A DNA stretch of 13,098 bases from Candidatus Phaeomarinibacter sp. (GCA_028279995.1 JANQMQ010000421.1:1-13098), one strand, 5' to 3'. Numbered from the stretch's first letter, positions 6,037 through 13,098 are shown. Made by a program: numbers and translations. The notes: generated by a model not told the origin, from the sequence alone.

Positions 6037-7176
6037 ATGAAGCTTGCTATCCCAAAGGAGCGGCGTGACAACGAAACGCGCGTTGCTGCCTCGCCGGAAA
6101 CGGTGAAAAAACTCACGACGCTTGGCTTTGATGTGATTGTGGAGGCGGGCGCTGGCCTTGCTTCCTCCGTATCAGATGCCGAGTTTCAGGATGCCGGAGC
6201 GACGATTGCGGCAGATGCTGCTGCAGCCATGAGTGACGCTGACGTCATCTTCAAGGTGCGTGGTCCGGATGCGGATGAAATTTCCAAGATGAAGCGCGGT
6301 GCCGTTCTGGCGGCGATGCTGAACCCGCATCAAAGCAAGGACACAAACGATGCGCTGGCTGCAGCCGGTGTGACGTCCTTCGCCATGGAATTGATGCCGC
6401 GTATCACGCGCGCGCAGTCCATGGACGTTTTGTCTTCACAGTCGAACCTTGCCGGCTACAAGGCCGTGATTGATGCAGCGGAGCTCTTCACGCGGGCGTT
6501 CCCAATGATGATGACGGCGGCCGGTACGGTTGCCCCCGCGCGCGTGTTCGTCATGGGTGCAGGTGTTGCTGGCCTTCAGGCAATTGCGACGGCCAAGCGT
6601 CTTGGTGCTGTTGTATCTGCTACGGACGTTCGCGCAGCGGCTGCTGAACAGGTTGAAAGCCTGGGTGGCAAGTTCGTGATGGTGGAGCCTGACGAAGGTG
6701 ACACCGGCGAGACGGCTGGCGGCTATGCCAAGGAAATGAGCGAAGACTACAAGAAGCGGCAGGCCGCGCTTGTGGCGGAGACCATTGCCAAGCAGGACAT
6801 CGTCATCACGACGGCGCTCATTCCGGGCCGTCCGGCGCCGGTGCTGGTGACCGAGGAAATGGTCAAGAGCATGAAGCCGGGCTCGATCATCGTTGATCTG
6901 GCTGTTGAGGCTGGCGGCAACTGCCCGCTGTCCAAGCCGGGCGAGATTGTCGAGGTTGATGGGGTCAAGATCATGGGGCACCGCAACGTGCCTGGTCGTT
7001 TGGCCGATGACGCTTCGAGCCTCTACGCTAAGAACCTGCTGAACTTCATTACGCCGCTCGTCGACAAGGAAACGGGCGCTCTCACAATTGACTGGGAAGA
7101 TGAAATCATCACCGGCACGCTCATCTCCAAGGATGGGCAGGTGGTGCACCCGGCACTTAAGGAAGGAGCGGCCTAA
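6037..7176 (+). CDS. pntAA: Re/Si-specific NAD(P)+ transhydrogenase subunit alpha-1 (NAD(H)-binding domain I)
   Basis: A 379-residue soluble domain I of the proton-translocating transhydrogenase, which couples hydride transfer from NADH to NADP+ to proton entry. It is 5 residues shorter than the Rhodospirillum rubrum protein and aligns with a constant offset. The RQD catalytic loop is R122, Q127, D130 with S133 (in ITRAQSMDVLSSQSNLAGY), and the NAD-binding Rossmann loop is G174-A-G-V-A-G179. The N-terminal RDNETRVAASPETV is the alanine dehydrogenase/PNT family start. GGAG lies 4 bases before the ATG. The stop overlaps the next start by one base (TAATG), so synthesis of the alpha-1 and alpha-2 subunits is coupled. 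Domain I is a separate polypeptide from the membrane alpha-2 part, the split arrangement typical of alphaproteobacteria and unlike the fused E. coli PntA. Confidence 0.97.
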   Translation: MKLAIPKERRDNETRVAASPETVKKLTTLGFDVIVEAGAGLASSVSDAEFQDAGATIAADAAAAMSDADVIFKVRGPDADEISKMKRGAVLAAMLNPHQSKDTNDALAAAGVTSFAMELMPRITRAQSMDVLSSQSNLAGYKAVIDAAELFTRAFPMMMTAAGTVAPARVFVMGAGVAGLQAIATAKRLGAVVSATDVRAAAAEQVESLGGKFVMVEPDEGDTGETAGGYAKEMSEDYKKRQAALVAETIAKQDIVITTALIPGRPAPVLVTEEMVKSMKPGSIIVDLAVEAGGNCPLSKPGEIVEVDGVKIMGHRNVPGRLADDASSLYAKNLLNFITPLVDKETGALTIDWEDEIITGTLISKDGQVVHPALKEGAA

Positions 7177-7490
7177 TGGAAGCTGCAATCGATCCCTTCA
7201 TTTTCCGACTGGCGATTTTCGTTCTTGCGATCTTCGTTGGTTACTACGTGGTGTGGAGCGTGACGCCCGCACTGCATACGCCGCTGATGTCTGTGACCAA
7301 TGCCGTGTCTTCGGTGATCATCGTTGGTGCGTTGATCGCCGTGGCCGTGGATGTCACCGCATCGGAGACTGCAGGCTTCTCGCGCTGGCTTGGTATTGCC
7401 GGCGTTGTGCTTGCCAGCGTCAATATCTTCGGCGGGTTCCTCGTCACCCAGCGCATGCTGGCCATGTACAAGAAAAAAGAAAAGAAATAG
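7176..7490 (+). CDS. pntAB: Transhydrogenase subunit alpha-2 (membrane part)
   Basis: A 104-residue inner-membrane subunit with three predicted helices (about residues 8-28, 40-60 and 71-91) and a very basic C-terminal tail, KKKEKK. The HTPLMSVTNA stretch (34-43) at the start of the second helix is the conserved signature of the alpha-2 part of domain II. It corresponds to the C-terminal helices of fused PntA and, with the PntB helices, forms the proton channel. It is at the short end for the family because it lacks an N-terminal extension. GGAAGGAG lies within the end of pntAA a few bases before the start. pntB follows after 12 bases. Confidence 0.95.
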   Translation: MEAAIDPFIFRLAIFVLAIFVGYYVVWSVTPALHTPLMSVTNAVSSVIIVGALIAVAVDVTASETAGFSRWLGIAGVVLASVNIFGGFLVTQRMLAMYKKKEKK

Positions 7491-7502
7491 GGGGCCTGAA
7501 AC

Positions 7503-8909
7503 ATGTCTGCCAATCTCGCAGCGCTCGCCTATCTCGTTTCCGGCGTGCTTTTCATCATGGCGCTTCGTGGGCTCTCCAGCCCTGAATCGTCCCGTCAGGG
7601 CAATATGTTCGGCATGATCGGCATGGCGATTGCCGTCGCCACCACGCTGATCCGCCAGGACATCACCAGCAGTGAAGTGTGGATGTTCATCATCGGTGCG
7701 GTGGTCATCGGTGGCGGCATCGGCGCGATCATTGCCAACCGGATTGCCATGACGGCCATGCCGCAGCTTGTTGCTGCGTTCCACTCGCTGGTGGGTCTTG
7801 CGGCCGTGCTGGTGGCCTGGGCCGCCTTCATGTCACCTGAAGCCTTTGGCATCGGTGTGACAGGCAACATCAAGATCGTCAGCCTGATTGAGATGGGTCT
7901 GGGTGTGGCCATTGGTGCCATCACCTTCTCAGGCTCGGTCATCGCCTTTGCCAAGTTGCAGGGCACGATGTCCGGGGCGCCGATCATTCTGCCGGCGCGT
8001 CATCTCATCAACATTGTGTTGGCTGTCGCCATCATCGGTGGGGTGATCTTCCTGTGCCTTGATCCTGCCAACCAGACGGTTGAGGCCTTCCTGATCATCA
8101 CGATCCTGTCCTTCATCATCGGTTTCCTGCTCATTATTCCCATCGGGGGTGCTGACATGCCGGTGGTGGTGTCGATGCTCAACTCGTACTCGGGCTGGGC
8201 AGCTGCAGCGCTGGGCTTCACGCTTGAGAACACAGCTCTCATCATCACAGGTGCCCTCGTAGGCTCCTCAGGTGCGATCCTGTCCTACATCATGTGTAAG
8301 GGCATGAACCGGTCGTTCTTCTCGGTGATCCTGGGCGGCTTCGGCGGCGAGACGGCTGCGGCCGGTGGTGCTGTTGAAACCCGCCCGGTGAAGCAGGGTT
8401 CTGCTGATGACGCGGCCTTCATCATGAAGAATGCCGGGTCAGTCATCATCGTGCCGGGCTACGGCATGGCGGTGGCGCAGGCCCAACATGCGCTGCGTGA
8501 AATGGCGGATGCGCTTAAAGCCGAGGGTGTAACGGTGAAGTACGCCATTCACCCGGTGGCCGGTCGTATGCCCGGCCACATGAACGTGCTGCTGGCGGAA
8601 GCCAACGTGCCCTATGATGAAGTGTTCGAGCTTGAAGATATCAATTCCGAGTTCTCTCAGGCCGACGTAGCCTTTGTCATTGGCGCGAACGACGTGACCA
8701 ACCCGTCCGCCAAGACGGATACGGCAAGCCCGATCTTCGGGATGCCTATCCTGGATGTGGAGAAGGCAGCGACCGTCCTCTTCATCAAGCGCGGCATGGG
8801 CTCCGGTTATGCTGGTGTGGAGAACGAGCTGTTCTTCCGCGACAACACAATGATGCTGTTCTCTGACGCCAAGAAGATGGTGGAAGAGATCGTGAAGGGG
8901 CTGAACTAA
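7503..8909 (+). CDS. pntB: Transhydrogenase subunit beta (membrane domain II and NADP(H)-binding domain III)
   Basis: A 468-residue subunit. The first roughly 285 residues are a run of hydrophobic helices forming the proton-conducting domain II, containing conserved HSLVGLAAVLVAWA and GGADMPVVVSMLNSYSGWA. The soluble domain III follows at about 300-468. Its NADP(H)-binding motifs are all present: G319-Y-G-M-A-V-A-Q, H350-P-V-A-G-R-M-P-G-H, G394-A-N-D-V-T-N-P401 and K429-R-G-M-G-S-G-Y436. The length matches other bacterial PntB proteins and nothing is missing, so the whole enzyme should be functional and supply NADPH. AGGGGG lies 8 bases before the ATG. It is the last gene of the cluster and is followed 20 bases later by a strong terminator. 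Confidence 0.97.
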   Translation: MSANLAALAYLVSGVLFIMALRGLSSPESSRQGNMFGMIGMAIAVATTLIRQDITSSEVWMFIIGAVVIGGGIGAIIANRIAMTAMPQLVAAFHSLVGLAAVLVAWAAFMSPEAFGIGVTGNIKIVSLIEMGLGVAIGAITFSGSVIAFAKLQGTMSGAPIILPARHLINIVLAVAIIGGVIFLCLDPANQTVEAFLIITILSFIIGFLLIIPIGGADMPVVVSMLNSYSGWAAAALGFTLENTALIITGALVGSSGAILSYIMCKGMNRSFFSVILGGFGGETAAAGGAVETRPVKQGSADDAAFIMKNAGSVIIVPGYGMAVAQAQHALREMADALKAEGVTVKYAIHPVAGRMPGHMNVLLAEANVPYDEVFELEDINSEFSQADVAFVIGANDVTNPSAKTDTASPIFGMPILDVEKAATVLFIKRGMGSGYAGVENELFFRDNTMMLFSDAKKMVEEIVKGLN

Positions 8910-8929
8910 CCTCCTACACAGGCACATGC

Positions 8930-8961
8930 AAAAGGCCGGAGCGTTAGCTCCGGCCTTTTTT
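8930..8961 (+). terminator. Intrinsic terminator of the pnt operon
   Basis: A perfect 12-base stem, AAAGGCCGGAGC/GCTCCGGCCTTT, around a GTTA loop, with a run of T at its 3' end. It is strong and correctly placed after pntB. The flanking A-run also pairs with the T-run, so the structure may work on both strands. Confidence 0.95.
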
Positions 8962-8987
8962 GTGCGTGGATGGCAGTGTGCAGCCAA

Positions 8988-9018
8988 CAAAAAACGCCCC
9001 CGACAAAACCGGAGGCGT
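8988..9018 (-). terminator. Intrinsic terminator of rpsU
   Basis: Read on the minus strand, ACGCCTCCG pairs with CGGGGGCGT (one T-G wobble) around a 7-base loop and continues as TTTTTTG. It begins 27 bases after the rpsU stop codon. It faces the pntB terminator 26 bases away, so the two convergent units are insulated. Confidence 0.85.
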
Positions 9019-9044
9019 TGATTGATATCGTTGGTGCGATGCGA

Positions 9045-9281
9045 CTAGCGCTTGCCGCGACCGCCACCCTTCTTGGGCAGAAGACCTTCGCGCTGGGCGC
9101 GCTTGCGGGCCAGCTTGCGGGCACGGCGCACTGCTTCAGCCTTTTCGCGGGCGCGCTTCTCAGAAGGCTTCTCATAGAAGTTCCGCAGCTTCATTTCACG
9201 GAAGACACCTTCACGCTGAAGCTTCTTCTTCAAAGCCCGCAGGGCTTGATCGACGTTGTTGTCGCGAACCAGAACTTGCAC
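9045..9281 (-). CDS. rpsU: 30S ribosomal protein bS21
   Basis: A 78-residue very basic ribosomal protein of the small subunit, located near the platform where the anti-Shine-Dalgarno end of 16S rRNA lies and needed for initiation. It begins [20 protein letters not shown] and continues through [19 protein letters not shown], both diagnostic. The C-terminus, [12 protein letters not shown], is the basic extension often seen in alphaproteobacteria. The start is GTG: the only nearby ATG lies 57 bases upstream and would add residues absent from the family, whereas GGGAG lies 8 bases before the GTG. It is a single-gene unit with its own terminator, divergent from def. The promoter was not confidently identified. 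Confidence 0.95.
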   Translation of the reverse strand: MQVLVRDNNVDQALRALKKKLQREGVFREMKLRNFYEKPSEKRAREKAEAVRRARKLARKRAQREGLLPKKGGGRGKR

Positions 9282-9542
9282 GCACTCCGCTCCCTTCGAG
9301 CTCAAAATTGGACCTTGCGCGCCATTGGTGCTGCGCAAAGGGCAGGTATCAGTTTGGATTGGACGGTTTCCTGGGGGAATACGCAGCGCTTCTCGTCATC
9401 AAGAGGCGCGCAAAATTCCGCCCCGGATCTGCCGTCAGGCACTCCAGAGGGGCGGTAAGTAGCAAAAACCCCAGGGCTTGTCCACCTTATGTCGCGCCCC
9501 TGACGCCTTTTCGTGACGCCCAGAGGGGTCCATATAGGGAGC

Positions 9543-10124
9543 ATGACAATTCGCAAGATTGCCCGTATGGGTCACCCGGTGCTGTTGCAACATGCGCAAC
9601 CAGTCGAAGACCCAAAATCCCAGGAAATCCGCCGTTTGGTGGCGGATATGGTGGAAACCATGATTGATGCAAACGGGGCCGGTCTGGCTGCGCCGCAGGT
9701 GCACGAGCCGGTGCGGGTGGTGGTTTTTCAGGCACCCCCGGAGCGTGTGCCGCCGGAAACAGAGGCTGAGGAAGCTTTTGACCATACTGCGCCGCTCACG
9801 GTACTCATAAATCCGAGAATCGAGGTTCTGACGGAAGAGCGGGCCTATGGCTGGGAGGGATGCCTCTCGGTACCCGGGATGCGTGGTCTGGTTCCGCGAC
9901 CCACCCGTATCAGGTATTCAGGGCTCGATCTTGAGGGCAATGAGGTTTCGCGCGACGCCCGCGGGTTCCATGCGCGGGTCGTTTGCCATGAGTGTGATCA
10001 TCTGGACGGTATCTTGTACCCGCAGCGTATGGATGATCTGAAGGATCTGATTTTTGAGACGGAAGCGCGCCACTGGAGTGGTGACCGGCCGTCGGACGCA
10101 ACAAAGACTGAAAGCGCGGATTGA
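9543..10124 (+). CDS. def: Peptide deformylase
   Basis: A 193-residue metalloenzyme that removes the formyl group from the initiating methionine of new proteins. All three family motifs are present: G45-A-G-L-A-A-P-Q52, E105-G-C107-L-S-V-P and H149-E150-C-D-H153. The metal ligands are C107, H149 and H153 and the catalytic base is E150, so it should be active. It is slightly longer than E. coli Def (169 residues), with a short acidic insert around residues 64-76 and an extended C-terminus. It is not beside fmt, the frequent partner, so it may be a second copy in the genome. The purine-rich AGGGAG before the ATG sits unusually close (1 base), and an in-frame GTG lies 30 bases upstream, so the start is a little uncertain. 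COQ9 follows after 49 bases, probably on the same transcript. Confidence 0.93.
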   Translation: MTIRKIARMGHPVLLQHAQPVEDPKSQEIRRLVADMVETMIDANGAGLAAPQVHEPVRVVVFQAPPERVPPETEAEEAFDHTAPLTVLINPRIEVLTEERAYGWEGCLSVPGMRGLVPRPTRIRYSGLDLEGNEVSRDARGFHARVVCHECDHLDGILYPQRMDDLKDLIFETEARHWSGDRPSDATKTESAD

Positions 10125-10173
10125 CGTCCAAGGCAGTATCCAGCGCTCAAACTCGCAAGAGGCAGGTAGAACC

Positions 10174-10830
10174 ATGACCGCAGAGAAGCATTACGCGAAC
10201 GCGCGCACGCAGATTTTGAAAGCGGCCTTGCCGGACGTTCCCTTTGACGGGTGGACCGGCAAGAGCATGCGCAATGCAGCCAAGAAGGCTGGTGTGGAGA
10301 GCGGTCTGGCGCGCCTGGCTTTTCCCGGCGGCACGGCTGACCTTGTTTCCTACTTTGTTGCCGACGGTGACAAGCGTATGGCGGCGAAGCTGGCAAAGGC
10401 TGATCTGCCCGCCATGAAGGTGCGTGAACGGATTACCTTTGCCGTGCGCACGCGTCTTGAAGTTGATGAGAAGAACCGGGAGGCATTGCGCCGGGCGACG
10501 GCCTATCTGGCGCTGCCGACTTCTGGCACGGCAGGTGTACGTGCTTTGTATGGCACTGTTGACGCCATCTGGCGGGCGGCAGGTGATACGTCTACGGATT
10601 ATAATTTCTATACAAAGCGCCTTATCCTGTCCGGTGTCTATTCCAGCACCCTGGCGGTCTGGTTTGGTGATGATACGGACGGGTTTGAGAAAACGTGGGC
10701 CTTTCTCGACAGGCGAATTGCTGACGTCATGCAGATCGAGAAGGTGAAGGGGCAGGCGGAGAAGATCATCGGGGCGTTGCCGTCCCCGTTGGGGCTTGTG
10801 TCCCGCCTGCGGTACCCGCTGGGGCGTTAG
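10174..10830 (+). CDS. COQ9 family protein (ubiquinone biosynthesis)
   Basis: A 218-residue COQ9 homologue. COQ9 proteins have a TetR-like fold and bind lipids; in eukaryotes COQ9 presents the quinone precursor to the hydroxylase COQ7. Visible family marks are the N-terminal FDGWT (24-28) followed by a helix-turn-helix-like segment (SMRNAAKKAG), AFPGGTADLV (49-58), and the highly conserved lipid-site region TDYNFYTKR (141-149) and GVYSSTLAVWFGD (154-166). The ATG was preferred over upstream in-frame codons because homology starts here and because the longer frame would run through the def coding region. It lies 49 bases after def. It ends only 9 bases from the purK stop on the opposite strand, leaving no room for a separate terminator. 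No coq7 is in view. Confidence 0.9.
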   Translation: MTAEKHYANARTQILKAALPDVPFDGWTGKSMRNAAKKAGVESGLARLAFPGGTADLVSYFVADGDKRMAAKLAKADLPAMKVRERITFAVRTRLEVDEKNREALRRATAYLALPTSGTAGVRALYGTVDAIWRAAGDTSTDYNFYTKRLILSGVYSSTLAVWFGDDTDGFEKTWAFLDRRIADVMQIEKVKGQAEKIIGALPSPLGLVSRLRYPLGR

Positions 10831-10839
10831 GTTCAGGCG

Positions 10840-11934
10840 TCAGGCTGAAGTCTTCGGCGAAATGCGGGTGATGTGACCCATCTTTCGACCCGGGCGGGCT
10901 TCGCCTTTGCCGTAGAGATGCAGGCCGGCATTGGGCTCCGTGGCCAGCTGCTGCCAGTCGTCTGCATCACTGCCGATGAGGTTGGTCATCGTGGCATCGG
11001 AATGGCGTTGCGGTGAGCCCAGTGGCCAGCCAGCGACAGCACGCATGTGTTGTTCGAACTGGCTGACGGTGCAGCCTTCCAGTGTCCAGTGACCTGAGTT
11101 GTGCACGCGCGGGGCGATCTCGTTGACAATCAACTTCCGGGTGCCGGAGGCGACGAACAGTTCAACACCCATAACGCCCACATAGTCGAGCTCAGCGGCG
11201 ATCTTTTCTGCCAGGGTTCTTGCCTTTGCTTCAACGGTCTCCGGGTATCCGGACGGGACGGTAGATAGCGAGAGTATGTGGTTCTCATGATCATTGCGGG
11301 CGGGGTCATAGGCGGCGGTAGTGCCATCCAGCCCGCGGGCCACGATGACGGAGATTTCGGCTTCGAAGTCCACAAACCCTTCCAGGATAGAGGGCTGTTT
11401 GTTGACGGCTTCCCACGCGGTTGATGCCTGCGTCGTATCATCGATGCGCATCTGGCCCTTGCCGTCATACCCCAGGCGCCGGGTCTTGAGGATGGCTGGG
11501 GTACCGATGTCAGCAAGCGCCGTGGTCAGGCTCCCGACATCTGTAACATCCGCAAAGGGTGCGGTGGCAACGCCCAGACCCTGCATGAAGTTTTTTTCCG
11601 TCAACCGGTCCTGTGCGACTGACAGCGCGCGGGCACCGGGGCGTACGGGAACGTCCTGCGCCAGCATAGATGCCGTGTCAGTCGGCACATTTTCAAACTC
11701 GTAGGTGACCACATCGACCTGGGCTGCGAATGCTTTCAGCGCTGCTTTGTCGTCATAGGCGGCGATGGTGACGGCATCGGCTACCTGCGCGGCGGTGCAG
11801 TTGTCCTCCGGACAGTAGATATGGGTCCTGAGGCCCAGGCGGGCGGCTGCCATAGCGAGCATGCGGCCTAGCTGGCCGCCGCCAAGGACGCCGATGGTGC
11901 TGCCCGGCGGTAGTGGCGCAGGCAGATCAGGCAT
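10840..11934 (-). CDS. purK: N5-carboxyaminoimidazole ribonucleotide synthase
   Basis: A 364-residue ATP-grasp enzyme that uses ATP and bicarbonate to convert AIR to N5-CAIR, the step before PurE in de novo purine synthesis. Motifs in order: GGGQLGRM (18-25), YEFENVP (78-84), the ATP-grasp signature K150[17 protein letters not shown] (256-261), [12 protein letters not shown] (271-282) and the C-terminal KMGHIT (351-356). Length and motifs are complete. The frame stays open upstream to 12162, but that part lies inside purE in another frame and is not coding here. The true ATG overlaps the purE stop by 8 bases (ATGCCTGA), which implies translational coupling. It is the second gene of the purE-purK operon and converges on COQ9. 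Confidence 0.95.
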   Translation of the reverse strand: MPDLPAPLPPGSTIGVLGGGQLGRMLAMAAARLGLRTHIYCPEDNCTAAQVADAVTIAAYDDKAALKAFAAQVDVVTYEFENVPTDTASMLAQDVPVRPGARALSVAQDRLTEKNFMQGLGVATAPFADVTDVGSLTTALADIGTPAILKTRRLGYDGKGQMRIDDTTQASTAWEAVNKQPSILEGFVDFEAEISVIVARGLDGTTAAYDPARNDHENHILSLSTVPSGYPETVEAKARTLAEKIAAELDYVGVMGVELFVASGTRKLIVNEIAPRVHNSGHWTLEGCTVSQFEQHMRAVAGWPLGSPQRHSDATMTNLIGSDADDWQQLATEPNAGLHLYGKGEARPGRKMGHITRISPKTSA

Positions 11935-12424
11935 CTTCAACTGTCTCATGAACACTGTTGGTCTGCGCAGCCCGGTAGGCGTCGAGCCGGTCCGCCAGTG
12001 CCTCATCGGTCGTTGCCAGGATTGCGGCAGCGAGAAGGCCTGCATTCTTGGCGCCTGCCTTGCCAATCGCCAGAGTGCCGACGGGGATGCCGCCGGGCAT
12101 CTGAACGATAGAGAGGAGTGAGTCCTGTCCCTTGAGGGCTGCGCTCTCGACGGGGACGCCAAGTACCGGGAGCGGGGTCATTGATGCTGCCATGCCCGGC
12201 AGATGCGCCGCACCGCCTGCACCAGCAATGATGACCCGCAAACCACGTGATTTTGCGCTGTTGGCATAGTCATAGAGGCGCTGGGGTGTGCGGTGGGCCG
12301 AGACAACCTTTGTCTCACACGGCACGCCCAGGGTTTCGAGTGCCTCTGCAGCGTGGATCATGGTCGGCCAATCAGAGCGGCTGCCCATAATGATACCGAC
12401 GAGAGGAGAGGTGCTTTCGCTCAT
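11927..12424 (-). CDS. purE: N5-carboxyaminoimidazole ribonucleotide mutase (class I PurE)
   Basis: A 165-residue class I PurE, which converts N5-CAIR to CAIR in purine biosynthesis and normally forms an octamer. Conserved elements are M13-GSRSDW, SAHRTP (42-47) with H44 equivalent to the catalytic histidine of E. coli Pur[12 protein letters not shown] (68-78) and [11 protein letters not shown] (102-112). The pairing with PurK confirms the bacterial N5-CAIR route. The ribosome binding site is weak (GATGG about 6 bases upstream). A good promoter lies about 90-115 bases upstream, and a hairpin occupies the 5' leader. The last bases overlap purK. Confidence 0.95.
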   Translation of the reverse strand: MSESTSPLVGIIMGSRSDWPTMIHAAEALETLGVPCETKVVSAHRTPQRLYDYANSAKSRGLRVIIAGAGGAAHLPGMAASMTPLPVLGVPVESAALKGQDSLLSIVQMPGGIPVGTLAIGKAGAKNAGLLAAAILATTDEALADRLDAYRAAQTNSVHETVEDA

Positions 12425-12479
12425 ATATTGCCATCGCAGTCAGGCGCCGGGACAGGTGCCCGATGCCCAAAATAAAGCT

Positions 12480-12498
12480 GCCCGGGACGTGCCCGGGC
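12480..12498 (-). promoter_or_regulatory. Leader hairpin with T-rich tail at the 5' end of the purEK transcript
   Basis: On the minus strand GCCCGGG and CCCGGGC form a 7-base all-GC stem around a CACGT loop, followed immediately by AGCTTTATTTTGG. It starts about 8 bases after the predicted transcription start and lies 56 bases before the purE ATG. The shape resembles an intrinsic terminator or attenuator with an imperfect T-tract, but it could also be a 5' stabilising stem. No purine riboswitch fold was recognised. Confidence 0.45.
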
Positions 12499-12512
12499 GT
12501 GGAAAGCAGGGG

Positions 12513-12540
12513 AGTATAGGCACAGGCAGGCGTAAGGCAA
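12513..12540 (-). promoter_or_regulatory. Sigma-70-type promoter of purEK
   Basis: Read on the minus strand, TTGCCT (-35, 4 of 6 matches) is followed after 16 bases by TATACT (-10, 5 of 6). The start would be near 12506, giving a leader of about 80 bases before purE. It is the best promoter match in the window for a minus-strand gene. Confidence 0.6.
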
Positions 12541-12706
12541 GCATATGCGGACGGCATGAACCTGGGTCATTTTGTCGGTTTTGTGCCGGTTTGGGGCAGG
12601 ATTGACGGCGTGCGCCCCCGGGATAAATGATTTGTTAAGGCACCTCACGTAGGTGGGAAGGGCAGCAATAGGCACTTTTTCAATGTTTTTGCTGTCTTAT
12701 GACGTT

Positions 12707-12735
12707 GCCGGTCCACACCATTGTGGGTGTCCGGC
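12707..12735 (+). other. Bulged hairpin in the leader of the GGDEF gene
   Basis: GCCGG (12707-12711) pairs with CCGGC (12731-12735). Inside it ACACC (12715-12719) pairs with GGTGT (12726-12730) around a 6-base loop, with a 3-base bulge on the left arm. An alternative inner pairing, CCACA/TGTGG, is also possible. It lies 48 bases before the ATG and has no T-run, so it is more likely a leader or operator element than a terminator. Confidence 0.4.
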
Positions 12736-12783
12736 GGTCCCAGAAGGGTGCCTGCGACAGGCGAGTGAGAGGCGGGATAGACC

Positions 12784-13098
12784 ATGAAGGTTGGAGGAAC
12801 ACGGCGGCCTGGAACCGTGTCATCCGTGCGGGGAGCGACCCCGGCCACGCGGGCCTCTGCTGCCGGGTCAGCAACGGCCGCCAGTGCGCCTCGCCAGATT
12901 TCCGATACCGCCTCGATCATGGGTATTCCGGCTGCGGAAGTGACGCCCAAGGTGCGCGATGCCCTCATGACGCTGATGTCGGAGGTGGACGCGCTCCGGC
13001 GTGAACTCACGACCATCCGTGGGCGGCTGGATGCCGTCCAGCAGGAAGCGGATACGGATTCGCTCGTACCGGTTCTCAACCGGCGTGCATTCGTGCGC
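12784..13098 (+). CDS. GGDEF-family diguanylate cyclase-like protein (partial, C-terminus off the right edge)
   Basis: The first 105 codons of a protein that runs off the window. An Ala/Thr/Ser-rich low-complexity N-terminus (1-40) is followed by SIMGIPAAEVTPKVRD, then a helical coiled-coil stretch (about 55-90, heptad-like MSEVDALRRELTTIRGRLD). It then reaches D92-S-L-V-P-V-L-N-R-R-A-F, the characteristic opening of a GGDEF domain (D-x-L-T-x-L-x-N-R-R). The GG(D/E)EF catalytic signature itself is outside the window, so activity as a cyclic-di-GMP synthase cannot be judged. There is no signal peptide or membrane segment. An in-frame ATG at 12919 is an alternative start; the earlier one is preferred because GAGGCGGGA precedes it. 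It is divergent from purE. Confidence 0.8.
   Translation, partial: MKVGGTRRPGTVSSVRGATPATRASAAGSATAASAPRQISDTASIMGIPAAEVTPKVRDALMTLMSEVDALRRELTTIRGRLDAVQQEADTDSLVPVLNRRAFVR

Larger units (their letters stand above)
12425..12783. other. Divergent intergenic region between purE and the GGDEF gene
   Basis: There is no credible gene in this 359-base stretch. It holds the purEK promoter and leader hairpin on the minus strand (both listed separately), a short dyad CACCT-N5-AGGTG at 12641-12655, AT-richer DNA at about 12620-12700 that probably contains the GGDEF promoter (no clear -35/-10 pair found), and a strong hairpin at 12707-12735 in the presumed leader of the GGDEF gene. Confidence 0.6.

Noticed and set aside
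6436..7188. A 250-codon minus-strand frame opposite pntAA
   Set aside because: pntAA is intact and conserved. The antisense frame encodes a low-complexity Arg/His-rich product with no recognisable domain.
8439..8990. A 183-codon minus-strand frame opposite the 3' end of pntB
   Set aside because: It crosses the pnt terminator and is a shadow of the pntB domain III coding sequence.
9282..9338. N-terminal extension of bS21 to an upstream ATG
   Set aside because: The extra 19 residues are absent from the bS21 family, and a well-placed Shine-Dalgarno sequence precedes the internal GTG.
11935..12162. N-terminal extension of purK into purE
   Set aside because: The added residues would be encoded out of frame inside purE and do not resemble PurK, which begins right before the GGGQLGRM motif.
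12645..13079. A 144-codon minus-strand frame opposite the GGDEF gene
   Set aside because: The plus strand carries a recognisable GGDEF start and coiled coil; the minus frame is Ser/Arg-rich and has no domain.
1..13098. Search for mobile elements, CRISPR arrays, tRNA or rRNA genes, toxin-antitoxin or defence islands
   Set aside because: No transposase, integrase, regularly spaced repeats, tRNA cloverleaf, rRNA signature or defence gene was seen. The gene content is core metabolism and envelope functions.

Overview
This is an ordinary-looking stretch of an alphaproteobacterial chromosome. The evidence is the split three-gene proton-translocating transhydrogenase (pntAA-pntAB-pntB) with a tiny aa3-type cytochrome oxidase subunit IV gene just upstream, an alphaproteobacterial-type COQ9 protein, a basic C-terminally extended bS21, and a GGDEF protein next to purEK. 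Base composition is GC-rich throughout. I suspect a Rhodobiaceae/Hyphomicrobiales-like lineage, but the sequence alone does not fix the order. I see no rRNA, tRNA, insertion sequence, prophage, CRISPR array or sign of recent transfer.

Layout. The left edge holds the N-terminal half of a response regulator on the minus strand. A 446-base gene-free stretch with two short tandem repeats separates it from a divergent OmpA-family lipoprotein gene with a strong terminator. Next come three plus-strand genes: an M3 oligoendopeptidase F, an ABC1/ADCK (UbiB-like) atypical kinase starting 2 bases later, and a PaaI-like hotdog thioesterase. The second cluster is the 53-residue oxidase subunit IV gene plus pntAA, pntAB and pntB, with a credible sigma-70-type promoter in front and a strong terminator behind. 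bS21 (rpsU) lies convergently on the minus strand with its own terminator. Divergent from it are a peptide deformylase and COQ9 on the plus strand. These converge on the minus-strand purE-purK operon, whose coding regions overlap by 8 bases. The right edge holds the start of a GGDEF-type signalling protein, divergent from purE.

Functional themes. Respiration and redox balance are represented by the transhydrogenase, oxidase subunit IV, COQ9 (ubiquinone biosynthesis) and an ADCK kinase from a family tied to quinone metabolism. Protein synthesis and turnover are represented by bS21, peptide deformylase and oligoendopeptidase F. The rest is de novo purine synthesis (PurE/PurK), the cell envelope (OmpA-like lipoprotein) and signal transduction at both edges.

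I looked for an undescribed system and did not find a convincing one. The points most worth a second look are non-coding: helically phased repeats upstream of the response regulator, a hairpin with a T-rich tail at the predicted 5' end of the purEK transcript, a bulged hairpin in the leader of the GGDEF gene, and overlapping alternative hairpins between the oxidase subunit gene and pntAA. Among proteins, the most interesting are the cysteine-containing N-terminal domain of the lipoprotein and the soluble ADCK kinase coupled to a peptidase.
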